Made by a program: the position numbers and the translations under genes
Assembly: GCA_024304995.1 (NCBI GenBank)
Contig: JAMWZD010000003.1
Location: 62,001-126,000, forward strand
From: Rickettsiales bacterium
GTDB lineage: Bacteria; Pseudomonadota; Alphaproteobacteria; Rickettsiales; UBA998
Reading direction: 5' to 3'
Length of the DNA stretch: 64,000 nt
Notes under the pieces: generated by a model
The model's database searches: none
What the model was told of the DNA's origin: nothing
What the model saw: only the letters and a program-made list of their open reading frames with translations
Shown here: positions 18,177 through 26,809 of the stretch, in pieces
How the letters are laid out: every line of letters starts with the position of its first letter
Position numbering within the stretch: position 1 is the first letter of the stretch

Positions 18177-19007
18177 ATGGCACAGAAAAAACGCAACGCA
18201 TCCAACAAATCGCAACAGAAACAACAGCAGCTTAAGGCTTTTAAGCAGGCAGTGAAACGCACCAAACCTTTTTCTTATCCTGAAGATGGAAAGAAAATAG
18301 TGCTTTCCCTCGGCCTGCGTTCTGCCAGAGCGGGCGCGGCGTATCAGTATTTCAAGCAGGATGAATGGACAGAAATTCGCATTGATGCCTATGAAGATTT
18401 TCAGCCAGATGCGGTTCATAAGCTAACTTCTTTACCTATGCTGAAAGATAATTCACTGGATGCGGTCTGGATGGGGCATATTCTGCACCGTATGTCATTT
18501 AAAGATGGTCGTGCGATGCTTGCCGAAGTCATGCGTACTGTGAAAGATGGTGGTACTATCGGAGCATCCGTACCCGATATTCAGGTGGCGGCAACATATG
18601 CCGCGCATGGTGACCTTGAAAAGACCGTCTTCACGTCTCCCGCAGGTGATATTACGGCGCTGGATATGCTTTACGGCTTTCAAAAAGCCATTGATGCGGG
18701 GGATAAATCCCGCCATCATTTAAGCGGCTTTACTTATGAAACCTTTGGCATTTTCCTGCGTGAAGCAGGCATCTGCAATCTGCAACTGCAACAGCGTGGA
18801 CATGACGTATTTGCTTCAGGCAAAAAACTGCCTTATGAACATCCTGACCGTGTGGAACGGATTATTATGCAGCGTGATGACAAGGTGAAGAAGCCAGATG
18901 CTCCAACATTAGCCGCATCTCCGCAGCAGGCAGTGCGCTATATTGACCGTCTGGACGATGCTCCGCAAATGTGGAAGCCGCTGGGACTCAACAAAAAGAA
19001 AAAATAA
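18177..19007 (+). CDS. SAM-dependent methyltransferase-like protein
   Basis: 276 aa. After a basic, Gln-rich N-terminus (about 1-35), the middle follows a class I methyltransferase pattern: IVLSLGLRSARAGA in motif I position (poor glycine signature), EIRIDAYEDFQPDAV, then DNSLDAVWMGHILHRM, RAMLAEVMRTVKDGGTIGAS and ETFGIFLREAGI. The weak motif I raises the possibility of a degenerate, non-catalytic member. It directly follows the glycosyltransferase and probably shares its transcript, suggesting polysaccharide modification. The C-terminus is Lys-rich. Confidence 0.65.
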   Translation: MAQKKRNASNKSQQKQQQLKAFKQAVKRTKPFSYPEDGKKIVLSLGLRSARAGAAYQYFKQDEWTEIRIDAYEDFQPDAVHKLTSLPMLKDNSLDAVWMGHILHRMSFKDGRAMLAEVMRTVKDGGTIGASVPDIQVAATYAAHGDLEKTVFTSPAGDITALDMLYGFQKAIDAGDKSRHHLSGFTYETFGIFLREAGICNLQLQQRGHDVFASGKKLPYEHPDRVERIIMQRDDKVKKPDAPTLAASPQQAVRYIDRLDDAPQMWKPLGLNKKKK

Positions 19008-19008
19008 G

Positions 19009-19644
19009 TTAGCCTGCCAGACCAGGCAGCACGACTTTCAGTCCGCCAATAATAAATTCCACGGCAATGGAGGCGAGAATTAATCCCATAATTCGGGTAA
19101 CGATATTCATGCCAGTTTTGCCGATGCGTGCGCTGATCTGAGGTCCTAAACGCAACGCCCCCCAAACGATTATCGCCGTGCTGATGCAGGCGGCAGATAA
19201 TAACAATTTATCCGTTAATTCTGGCTGCTCGGAGCTGAGCAGAATAACCGTGGAAATCGTGCCAGGTCCTGCGGTAAGCGGAATGGCAAGCGGAATAACC
19301 GCGACCGATTCCCGTTCTTTCGCTTCATTGCTTTCACCGTCCGTATGTTTGGTGCGGCTGATACGCGCATTCAACATGCTGAATGCCACCGTCAGCAGCA
19401 AAATGCCGCCAGCAATGCGAAAACCTGAAACAGTAATGCCAAAGAAACGCAGAATCTGTTCACCCGCAAACACCGAAATAACCATCACCATAGCCACCGT
19501 AAACGCAGTGGTGCGTGCCACATGGGCGCGATTATCTTTATCATCTTCCGTGAACGCCAGATAAAGCGGGATGACGCTCACAGGGTTGACCACGGAAATG
19601 AGTGTCGTAACAAGGGTGATAAAAGCAGCAAATTCCATGCGCAT
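19009..19644 (-). CDS. MarC family integral membrane protein
   Basis: 211 aa with six predicted membrane helices. Family signatures are VNPVSVIPLYLAFT near the N-terminus and PLAIPLTAGPGTISTVILLS in the middle. The biochemical function of MarC/UPF0056 proteins is not settled; they were once linked to antibiotic resistance. A charged loop (RTKHTDGESNEAKERES) sits between helices 3 and 4. Convergent with the methyltransferase gene. Confidence 0.9.
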   Translation of the reverse strand: MRMEFAAFITLVTTLISVVNPVSVIPLYLAFTEDDKDNRAHVARTTAFTVAMVMVISVFAGEQILRFFGITVSGFRIAGGILLLTVAFSMLNARISRTKHTDGESNEAKERESVAVIPLAIPLTAGPGTISTVILLSSEQPELTDKLLLSAACISTAIIVWGALRLGPQISARIGKTGMNIVTRIMGLILASIAVEFIIGGLKVVLPGLAG

Positions 19645-19753
19645 CCTTTACTGTGTCTGGCAGGCAAGGGCAAGCAAAGTTTTTCTACTGCCCTGAATTG
19701 TTCCCTTCCAGCCGCGTTTGCAAGATTGCAGGATGCAGCGTGAGAGGAACAAT

Positions 19754-20920
19754 ATGATTGCTTACGACACTATCTGCAAAATGCGTTTGTTTGATGCAAG
19801 GCGCGCATTAAAGCAGCAAGTGCCATTTGCTGAGGGTGATGTGCTGGAAGCGCTGCAATCCATTCATCAAGCAATGGAAATGGCGCAGGATATTATAGAT
19901 GAAGGGGAGGCAACACATACCGCCCAATTTGCTGAGCAACTGAAAGATTGGGGCATAGATGCCAGCGCGTTGCCAGAAGAACCCTATCTGGAAGAAGTGA
20001 CACTGAATTTCGCCTATCAGTTTGTGCGTGTGATGGAACGTTTATTCGTTCGCATAGAAAGCTATCTGCCACAGGAAGAACCTATTGGCGCAATGCACGT
20101 ATCATTATATTCAGGCAATAGCGCGGCAATGAAGAAAATGGACGCTGCAATGCAGTGGAAAGCATTTGCGCCGAATGAACCTTTGCTTCCCCAGTTGAAC
20201 CAACGGATTATGCAGGAAGCGAAGCGTGTGCAACATCGGCTGCACCGAAATCTGGATGCGCGCAGACAAACCCAGATGGGCGTGGAATATTATGTCTGGC
20301 GCTCATCTGATGATGACAAAGTTCGTGGCAGCCATGCAGCGTATGACGACCAGATTTTCAGATGGGACAGCCCACCGCCAGATGGACACCCAGGGCAGGC
20401 TTATGGTTGCCGATGTTACGCAGAACCATTGCCACCGCTCGCTTCACTACAAGAACGGGAACGACTGCGAAATGTAGATTCACCGATTGAAAGCGCCTAT
20501 CCCGAATTGTTGTTCATTGGCGTGGGGCGCACATTATGGGTGAGCGGCAAAGCAGCACTGCGTGGCATACGCGCCGTTTCAAACAAGGTGGGCGAAAGAG
20601 TGGCGCAGTATAAAGCTAAACGGTTAGCACTTCAGACAACGAAAAGACTAAAAGATATTTTATCCCCAAATGGTCGGTTTATAGGTAAGAAAGGTAATGG
20701 AGCAAAGATTAGATTTATTGATGGAGGAGAGAATGCTGGTAAAAGATTATTCAATAGACTTATTAAAGATGGCGTTCCTGAACACAGATCAAACTATAAA
20801 GGTATAGGATACAGGTTGAAAAATGGTGACTGGGTTGGATATAGAGCAGAATCTAAATCTGGTTCATCAGCAATAGATTTACAAATTAAAAACTTAAATA
20901 TTGAAAAGATACACTTTTAG
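19754..20920 (+). CDS. MuF-domain polymorphic toxin (phage head-type N-terminus, C-terminal toxin tip)
   Basis: 388 aa, start at 19754 after GAGAGGAAC. Residues about 178-226 match the phage Mu F/SPP1 gp7 minor-head domain: VWRSSDDDKVRGSHAAYDDQ, FRWDSPPP, PGQAYGCRCYAEPL. Residues about 300-388 form a separate domain ending SKSGSSAIDLQ...KIHF, a pattern seen at the end of many small RNase toxins of the BECR type (inference). Base composition drops to clearly AT-rich at about 20640, at the domain boundary, as expected for an exchanged toxin tip. A putative immunity gene begins 13 bp after the stop. MuF toxins are known from temperate phages; no other phage genes are here. Confidence 0.75.
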   Translation: MIAYDTICKMRLFDARRALKQQVPFAEGDVLEALQSIHQAMEMAQDIIDEGEATHTAQFAEQLKDWGIDASALPEEPYLEEVTLNFAYQFVRVMERLFVRIESYLPQEEPIGAMHVSLYSGNSAAMKKMDAAMQWKAFAPNEPLLPQLNQRIMQEAKRVQHRLHRNLDARRQTQMGVEYYVWRSSDDDKVRGSHAAYDDQIFRWDSPPPDGHPGQAYGCRCYAEPLPPLASLQERERLRNVDSPIESAYPELLFIGVGRTLWVSGKAALRGIRAVSNKVGERVAQYKAKRLALQTTKRLKDILSPNGRFIGKKGNGAKIRFIDGGENAGKRLFNRLIKDGVPEHRSNYKGIGYRLKNGDWVGYRAESKSGSSAIDLQIKNLNIEKIHF

Positions 20921-20933
20921 GAAGGAGAGGGTG

Positions 20934-21092
20934 ATGGAAGATAGAGATAGAAAGATTACTAGTAATGGACTTGCCGAACTTATCGTGGATGCATTAGTTT
21001 ATGCAAACCTTATCAAAAAGGAAGATTTCAAACTTGCGGTTGAGATAGCTGAAGAAGAGATTGATGTACGTAAAGCTGCAGGTGATTATTAG
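20934..21092 (+). CDS. Putative immunity protein for the MuF toxin (52 aa)
   Basis: A small acidic helical protein (ITSNGLAELIVDALVYANLI, FKLAVEIAEEEIDVRKAAGD) starting 13 bp after the toxin stop behind GGAGAGG; ATG at 20934 or the GTG one codon before. Immediate downstream position, small size, acidic character and AT-rich composition all fit the cognate immunity protein. No direct evidence of binding. Confidence 0.65.
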   Translation: MEDRDRKITSNGLAELIVDALVYANLIKKEDFKLAVEIAEEEIDVRKAAGDY

Positions 21093-21124
21093 CATTTATT
21101 TTTGGGGATGGTGTAAATTAGATT

Positions 21125-21261
21125 AATACTAATGATTACACGGATGAAGAAATTTTAAACTTACAACAAATGCAAGTTATACGAAAGAAAGCCTTAGGGC
21201 TTTGGCACTTGTACTCGCTAGCGATGGGTCGGAAAGCACGGTAGAAATTATTGATGAGTAA
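21125..21261 (+). pseudogene. Decayed third copy of the downstream immunity-like gene
   Basis: The text encodes a start-like NDYT, then jumps to MQVIRKKA and, after a one-base frame change, to ALALVLASDGSESTVEIIDE and a stop. These match the beginning and the end of the two intact genes downstream (MQVVRDKAAEALALVLASDG..., MQLVREKAAIALALILASDG...). The middle is deleted. The intergenic text after the stop (about 30 bp, ending GTTATTTTAATGAG) also matches that after the next copy, so the duplicated unit includes the spacer. Confidence 0.75.
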
Positions 21262-21287
21262 TGTGAACTTAAACCAGAGTTATTTTA

Positions 21288-21662
21288 ATGAGCAAAGATA
21301 TTGCTATACCTAAAAAAACAGTCATTGATGCACTTAAAGAATTATCTGATTATGATTTTCAAATACATAAATGGATAAGTAGTGAGAGTTTTTCTTGTTT
21401 TATTGAGGCAGTGAATACATTGTTTGATGATGCGTCAATAACTTTTGCATTAGAAAATAATGAAATTGTGTTTTCTAAAAGAGCTACTCTTGCTTTAATA
21501 GAAGTTGGCAATATTTTGGAATCAATAAATGAATTTCGTCCAGAAATTGAAATAATACATGATCCTAAAATGCAAGTTGTGCGGGACAAAGCTGCGGAGG
21601 CGTTAGCACTTGTACTAGCTAGCGATGGTTCGGAAAGCACGGTAGAAATTATTGAGGATTAA
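21288..21662 (+). CDS. Immunity-like paralogue 1 (124 aa)
   Basis: Acidic protein of unknown family sharing its overall plan and its last 35 residues almost exactly with the next gene (ALALVLASDGSESTVEIIE). N-terminus VIDALKELSDYDFQIHKWIS is helical. Located in a tandem array directly behind a MuF toxin and its probable immunity gene, so an orphan immunity role is the best guess. AT-rich. Confidence 0.6.
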   Translation: MSKDIAIPKKTVIDALKELSDYDFQIHKWISSESFSCFIEAVNTLFDDASITFALENNEIVFSKRATLALIEVGNILESINEFRPEIEIIHDPKMQVVRDKAAEALALVLASDGSESTVEIIED

Positions 21663-21687
21663 TGCGAATTAAAGTTGAATTATTTTA

Positions 21688-22068
21688 ATGAGTGATTACA
21701 CAATATATAAAAAAAACGTGATTGAAGCATTGCGTTATTTATCCAGCAAAGAACTTCAATTGGTTACATGGTTTCCTAATGATCAAGGGTTGTCTTCAAG
21801 TTTTAAAGATGATGTTGAGGATGTTTTTGATGATTTTTTTCTTGAACGCGCATTATATGATAATGGAGTTATTGTTTTTGACACAAACAGTGATAAAGCA
21901 TTAAGAGAATTAAATGATGCATGTGAGATAATAGGTTATGACAAAAATGGGGATGATCTCATAGATGCCCCAGAAATGCAGCTTGTTCGCGAAAAAGCTG
22001 CAATAGCATTAGCGCTTATACTTGCGAGTGATGGCTCGGAAAGCACTGTGGAGATTATTGAGGAGTAA
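21688..22068 (+). CDS. Immunity-like paralogue 2 (126 aa)
   Basis: Paralogue of the preceding gene: VIEALRYLSSKELQLVTWF aligns with VIDALKELSDYDFQIHKWI, and APEMQLVREKAAIALALILA with DPKMQVVRDKAAEALALVLA. More diverged in the middle (VEDVFDDFFLERALYDNGVIVF versus VNTLFDDASITFALENNEIVF). Two intact and one decayed copy in a row suggest tandem duplication followed by divergence, as in immunity arrays that protect against several toxin variants. Confidence 0.6.
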   Translation: MSDYTIYKKNVIEALRYLSSKELQLVTWFPNDQGLSSSFKDDVEDVFDDFFLERALYDNGVIVFDTNSDKALRELNDACEIIGYDKNGDDLIDAPEMQLVREKAAIALALILASDGSESTVEIIEE

Positions 22069-22160
22069 ACCCAAATCGGGCGCGGGCGCATTTCCGCGCT
22101 TGCACATATGCATGACTCGTCTATAGTGCGGCTTCAATAAAAATATCACCAGTTTCATTT

Positions 22161-23999
22161 ATGTTAGACCTAAAAAACATCACCTTCCGCATTGCGGGGC
22201 GCACCTTGCTTGATCAGGCGAATTTATCCATTCCGACGGGTGCGCGCGTGGGGCTGGTAGGTCCTAATGGAACGGGAAAATCAACGCTGTTTAAGTTAAT
22301 TGCAGGTGAACTGGAATTGGACGGCGGTGAGATTATCATGATGTCCAACACCAAAATGGGGATGGTGCGTCAGGATTTGCCAGATGATAACACGTCCTTG
22401 CTGGATGTGGTGTTAGCTGCAGACACGGAACGCAGTGCGCTTATGGCGGAGGCAGAAAACCCAGAGACAGATCCGGAGCGCTTAGGCGATGTCTATATGC
22501 GGCTTATTGATATTGATGCCTATGAAGCACCTGCCAAAGCCAGTATGATTTTAACAGGGCTTGGCTTTGATGTGGACAAGCAATCCTTACCGATTAGTGA
22601 CTTTTCAGGCGGGTGGAAAATGCGTGTGGCGCTGGCAGCAGCGTTGTTCCGCAAGCCAGATTTGCTGTTGCTGGATGAGCCGACCAATCACTTAGACTTT
22701 GAAGCGATTGTGTGGCTGGAAAATTACCTCATGCAATATGAGCATACGTTCATCATCATTTCGCATGACAGGGAAACACTCAACAAGGTGGTCACGCATA
22801 TTGCGCATCTGGATCAGTTGCAACTGACGCTTTATACAGGAAATTACGACCAGTATGAAACGCGCTATGCACAAAAACAGATGAGCCATCAGGCGCTTTT
22901 TGAAAAGCAGCAGGCGCACAAAAAACGCATGATGGATTTTGTCAATCGCTTTGGCGCGAAGGCGAGCAAGGCGAAGCAGGCGCAGAGCCGCTTAAAGTCC
23001 ATTGAGAAAATGGATATGGTGGATGCGTTGATTAGTGAACGTGCCACCGCCTTCACCTTCCCGCAGCCAGAAGAACTTGGCTCACCCATGATTACGATTG
23101 ATAAGGTGGATGTGGGATATGTCAAAAATCAGCCTGTGCTGAAGGGCGTGAATATGAGCATTGCCTTTGATGACCGTATTGCATTGCTCGGCGCGAATGG
23201 GAACGGGAAGTCTACTTTGGTGAAGCTCATTTCAGGGCATTTGGAAGCGATGAAAGGGGAGCTGTTTCGCAATGAGAAGCTCCGCATTGGATATTTTGCG
23301 CAGCATCAGTCTGATGAGTTGGATATGGAAGCAACCGCCTATCAGGCGCTGAAAGACGCGCTTACAGATGTGCCTGAACCAAAAGTGCGTGCGATGTTGG
23401 GCAAGTTTGGTTTTAACAAATCCAAGTCTGACACCAAAATAGCAGAACTTTCAGGCGGGGAGAAGGCGCGGTTGCTGTTTTGCATGATGAGTTATGACGC
23501 ACCGCATATCATGCTGCTGGATGAGCCGACTAACCATCTGGATATTGATGCACGTGCAGCACTGATTCAGGCGCTGAACGGGTATGATGGGTGCATCATT
23601 TTAGTAAGCCATGATCCGCATTTGGTGGAATCGGTGGCGGATAATCTCTACCTCGTCAAAGATGGTGGCGTGACACCCTATAATGATGATCTGGAAGCGT
23701 ATCGCGCGTTGATAATGGATCAACGTCGCAAAGAACGATCTGATGCGAAGAAGGAAAAGAAAGAGAAAAAGCAGAAGAAAAAAGGCAAAAAACAGCCCGC
23801 TTTGTCACTCAGCAAGGCAGAGGAAAATCTGCTACATTGCACGGAGGAAAAAGAACGGCTGGAGTTGGAGATGGCAACGCCGAAGGCGATTAACCAGCCA
23901 GACTATATGGCAGAGTTGAACGCAGAATATGGAAAGGCGCAGACAGCGCTGGAGAAGGCGGAAGCGGATTGGTTAATGGCGAGTGAGGCGGCTGGTTAG
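22161..23999 (+). CDS. ABC-F family ATPase (Uup/YheS-like)
   Basis: 612 aa with two ABC domains and no membrane part. Walker A motifs are GPNGTGKSTLFKLIAG and GANGNGKSTLVKLISG; signatures are SGGWKMRVALAAAL (degenerate) and SGGEKARLLFCMM; both Walker B read [11 protein letters not shown] Lys/Glu-rich segment (about 520-545) leads into a C-terminal coiled coil. ABC-F proteins act on the ribosome or in DNA-related processes; this subtype is usually called YheS/Uup-like. A second ABC-F gene, ettA, is at 47 kb. Confidence 0.9.
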   Translation: MLDLKNITFRIAGRTLLDQANLSIPTGARVGLVGPNGTGKSTLFKLIAGELELDGGEIIMMSNTKMGMVRQDLPDDNTSLLDVVLAADTERSALMAEAENPETDPERLGDVYMRLIDIDAYEAPAKASMILTGLGFDVDKQSLPISDFSGGWKMRVALAAALFRKPDLLLLDEPTNHLDFEAIVWLENYLMQYEHTFIIISHDRETLNKVVTHIAHLDQLQLTLYTGNYDQYETRYAQKQMSHQALFEKQQAHKKRMMDFVNRFGAKASKAKQAQSRLKSIEKMDMVDALISERATAFTFPQPEELGSPMITIDKVDVGYVKNQPVLKGVNMSIAFDDRIALLGANGNGKSTLVKLISGHLEAMKGELFRNEKLRIGYFAQHQSDELDMEATAYQALKDALTDVPEPKVRAMLGKFGFNKSKSDTKIAELSGGEKARLLFCMMSYDAPHIMLLDEPTNHLDIDARAALIQALNGYDGCIILVSHDPHLVESVADNLYLVKDGGVTPYNDDLEAYRALIMDQRRKERSDAKKEKKEKKQKKKGKKQPALSLSKAEENLLHCTEEKERLELEMATPKAINQPDYMAELNAEYGKAQTALEKAEADWLMASEAAG

Positions 24000-24009
24000 T
24001 AACTTTTAT

Positions 24010-24414
24010 CTAATATGTTATAGTTATATCAAAATGGTTTAGAACGAAATCGCTTTTTGCTATATAGCAATGGATAGCAAACGAAAATATCACTGCTAAT
24101 GATGAGAATGCGTCTACAAGATATTTATGACTTGCAAACATCTTTGAAAACCCGAACCACAAAATAGCTATAATAAATACATTTTTATACCACGTGAAAA
24201 AGTACAGAGCTAATTTCCAAAGTTTTCCATCATGAATATGAAATGACATATATGTAGTAAAAATAGCTAATAATATTGCTATCAGCATACTGTAAATTAT
24301 CTGATTTTTATGTTCTTCAAAATTTTTATTTTTAATTGATTTTATAAAAAATTTCACGCTCAAGAAAAGTATCGTAATAACTACGGAAATTAATATTAAA
24401 ATGAATATAGCCAT
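24010..24414 (-). CDS. Small membrane protein (134 aa), paralogue of the next gene
   Basis: Four predicted membrane helices (starting FILILISVVITILFLSVKFF). No family recognised. The C-terminus FVLNHFDITITY parallels LLRYFNITKRY in the gene just upstream, and the helix spacing is similar, so the two look like diverged tandem duplicates. AT-rich composition. Confidence 0.55.
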   Translation of the reverse strand: MAIFILILISVVITILFLSVKFFIKSIKNKNFEEHKNQIIYSMLIAILLAIFTTYMSFHIHDGKLWKLALYFFTWYKNVFIIAILWFGFSKMFASHKYLVDAFSSLAVIFSFAIHCYIAKSDFVLNHFDITITY

Positions 24415-24429
24415 TACGGTAATCTGATA

Positions 24430-24861
24430 TTAGTAACGTTTAGTGATATTGAAATATCGCAATAATTCATCACTGCTATTTGCGTAATGATTGGCTGCGC
24501 TAGTTAAAGCAATTGATAGCAATAATGATGTCATGAAAAGCGCACTATATCTGCCAGATATTGCCTTTGCCAATGCCATAAAAACAAGTAGCGTAATAAT
24601 CATTCCCATCCACAATAAAAGATAAAGCCCAAAGGCATTTATTTTACCATTTAAAACTATTAAGCTACATAAGGTTGAAATGACTGCTGCTGTGATTGCG
24701 ATAACAAAGGTCTGCAATATAAATTGTCCAAACCCAGCGCCAGTTTGGTTGCATTCCTTCTTATGTTGAAAAAGTGATGCCAAATACGCAATAAGTCCTG
24801 AAAAGCTAACTAATGCTATAAAACCTAATATTGGTAGAAATAATATTCCCATTATAAGCAT
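24430..24861 (-). CDS. Small membrane protein (143 aa)
   Basis: Four predicted membrane helices (for example GILFLPILGFIALVSFSGLI and FVIAITAAVISTLCSLIVL). Unknown function. Start taken at ATG 24861, with ATG 24852 possible. Sits 15 bp upstream of the related 134-aa gene on the same strand, next to a tRNA gene, a frequent integration site. Confidence 0.55.
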   Translation of the reverse strand: MLIMGILFLPILGFIALVSFSGLIAYLASLFQHKKECNQTGAGFGQFILQTFVIAITAAVISTLCSLIVLNGKINAFGLYLLLWMGMIITLLVFMALAKAISGRYSALFMTSLLLSIALTSAANHYANSSDELLRYFNITKRY

Positions 24862-24878
24862 CAAAAAATGTGATTAAA

Positions 24879-24954
<76 letters not shown>

Positions 24955-24991
24955 ATTTTATGTTCCGTTTAAAGGGAAATAAAAGTGGAAA

Positions 24992-25018
24992 GGGTAAGTA
25001 GCATGGTGCTACTTACCC
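24992..25018 (-). terminator. Terminator of the HU gene
   Basis: Perfect 12-bp stem GGGTAAGTAGCA / TGCTACTTACCC with a 3-nt loop just downstream of the leftward HU gene. The following T run is interrupted, but the stem is very stable. Confidence 0.75.
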
Positions 25019-25036
25019 CGTCAATAAAAAAATGCT

Positions 25037-25336
25037 TTATGCAGCTTTTTTCTTTGCAGAGTCGCTGTTCACAGCGTCTTTCAGTTGCTTACCTGGCTTG
25101 AATTTTGGCAGGTTTGAAGCAGCAATCTGAATCGTTGCGCCTGTGCGTGGGTTGCGGCCTTCAGTGGCTTTGCGGTGTGCAACAGCAAATGTTCCAAAAC
25201 CGATAAGGCGTACTTCATCACCTTCAGTTAAAGCGCCTGTTACAGCTTCAATAAAAGCGTCAACAGCTTTTGTTGCATCTGCTTTTGTAAGTTCAGCGGA
25301 ATCTGCTACTGCAGCAATGAGTTCATTTTTGTTCAT
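25037..25336 (-). CDS. DNA-binding protein HU
   Basis: 99 aa. Starts MNKNELIAAVADSAELTKAD; DNA-binding arm GRNPRTGATIQIAASNLPKF is intact and ends with a short Lys/Ala tail (KKKAA). HU bends DNA and compacts the nucleoid. AGGAGAG precedes the ATG. The 220 bp upstream must contain its promoter; no confident -35/-10 pair is named. Confidence 0.95.
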   Translation of the reverse strand: MNKNELIAAVADSAELTKADATKAVDAFIEAVTGALTEGDEVRLIGFGTFAVAHRKATEGRNPRTGATIQIAASNLPKFKPGKQLKDAVNSDSAKKKAA

Positions 25337-25555
25337 AGTGTGCTCTCCTAAAAATTAAGCATTGTCTAATGTTACAAAGCATCCAACCCACGCAATGACT
25401 GCATTTGTCAGTGTTTTGCTTGACTTAAAGACTAAGCACGCTCCTTAACGCTTGTAAAATGTTTTTTGCAGTGCAAAGCGCAAAAACGTGAAAAAAATGC
25501 AATTTTAATGGTTTTGGCGCGAAATAGAACAAAAATTAATCCAGTTTATGCAGCC

Positions 25556-26806
25556 TTAGCGTGCATATTCCTGATTTAGCGCGGCTTGAGATTGTGCTGC
25601 AAGCGCTGCTTCCTGTGCGCCCATGCCATTTGCACGTGCCATATAAGCATGTTCTATCGCGCCGCCCTGCACACGATTAAATGGAACAGCATTGTTCATT
25701 GGCACGGCTTGTTCGCGCATAATGTCGTTTGCGGTTTGTTCGTGAACAGACATGATGCCGCCTGCCACAAGTTCTTTTGTGTTGAGCGACAGCACACGCG
25801 TTGGTTCCATCACTCCTTCATTAATTTCCTGCGCAATATGGTGTGATGCCATCATCAATTGTGGCATGGTGCTCTGCACTACGTGCGCTTTTTCTGCAAT
25901 GCTGTCTATCTTATCATATTTTTTGCCAGCCACTTTGTCTGCATAAGCATCCAGTGCTTCTGAAAGGTTTTTATCCCCCGCTTTCAGCACGTCAATCACA
26001 TCACCCGCGGCAACGCCACCATTTGCCTGTGCATTGCGTCCCATCCGCTCCAGTGCTTCATGCCCTGTTTCACTTGGGTCATGACCTGAGATATTCGCAA
26101 TAATGCCGCCCAGCACTTTGTCTGGAATGCCTGTAATGGCAAGTGCAATGCCCGCGGGAATGGCAAATAGTCCAAGCGGAGAGAGCAGGGCAGTGGTTGC
26201 CACTGTTGTTGCAGCGGAAGTGGCAAATTTATGCCCAACACTACCGTCAATCTTATCCAGATTATGTTGCAGCTGTGGATTGCCGTTTTTCTCATGATAT
26301 TTTGCTAATGCGTATAGATCATCTTCTTTAATATCTTCAGGCTCTTTACCAAAGGTTTGCATGATTTCTGGCGTATGCGCTGCAAGCATGTTCTTTTTAT
26401 TGGTTTTCGCATCTTTATTGGCGTTATAAACATCCAGCCCAATAAATGCAGGGGCAACGGCTGCGCCTGCTAACCCACCAACGCCTTTGGCGATCATTTG
26501 CCCTGTTTTGCCATCACTTGCCACTTTGGATGCCACTGCGCCTACGGCTTTTCCTGTCACATGACCTGGCTTCAGATTCTGGTTGAATGCACCTGCCACT
26601 TGTCCCAGACCATATGCCGTATGTGCGCCACCTGCAATCTGGTGCATTTTCGTGTTGCCCGCTGCCAGATGTTCTTCCATCATGGTGTTGCGATAATTAT
26701 TCACCATATCTGCACGGCTGAGCGGTGGCATAGCAATGCTTGCATTCACTGCCTGATTCGGTGTGCCAATCGCTTGTGGGGGCAGGGTGTTTGCATAAGT
26801 CTGCAT
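25556..26806 (-). CDS. Large Ala/Gly-rich orphan protein with hydrophobic segments (416 aa)
   Basis: No family recognised. About residues 80-130 (GKAVGAVASKVAS, GGLAGAAVAPAFIGLDVYNA) and 195-235 (ATTVATTALLSPLGLFAIPAG, GIALAITGIPDKVLGGII) are Gly/Ala-rich and hydrophobic; the rest is polar helix. The C-terminus is Ala/Gln-rich. No classical signal peptide. It starts four bases after the stop of the 587-aa gene on the same strand, so the pair is co-transcribed. The composition resembles bacterial effectors or colicin-like hydrophobic hairpins, but this is only a resemblance. Confidence 0.6.
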   Translation of the reverse strand: MQTYANTLPPQAIGTPNQAVNASIAMPPLSRADMVNNYRNTMMEEHLAAGNTKMHQIAGGAHTAYGLGQVAGAFNQNLKPGHVTGKAVGAVASKVASDGKTGQMIAKGVGGLAGAAVAPAFIGLDVYNANKDAKTNKKNMLAAHTPEIMQTFGKEPEDIKEDDLYALAKYHEKNGNPQLQHNLDKIDGSVGHKFATSAATTVATTALLSPLGLFAIPAGIALAITGIPDKVLGGIIANISGHDPSETGHEALERMGRNAQANGGVAAGDVIDVLKAGDKNLSEALDAYADKVAGKKYDKIDSIAEKAHVVQSTMPQLMMASHHIAQEINEGVMEPTRVLSLNTKELVAGGIMSVHEQTANDIMREQAVPMNNAVPFNRVQGGAIEHAYMARANGMGAQEAALAAQSQAALNQEYAR

Positions 26807-26809
26807 GGC

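Noticed and set aside
19754-22068. A resident prophage around the MuF gene
   Set aside because: No portal, terminase, capsid, integrase or tail genes are seen; flanking genes are chromosomal (MarC, ABC-F).
24962-25020. Attachment site next to tRNA-Val
   Set aside because: No second copy of the tRNA 3' end was found in the window, and the hairpin is better explained as the HU terminator.
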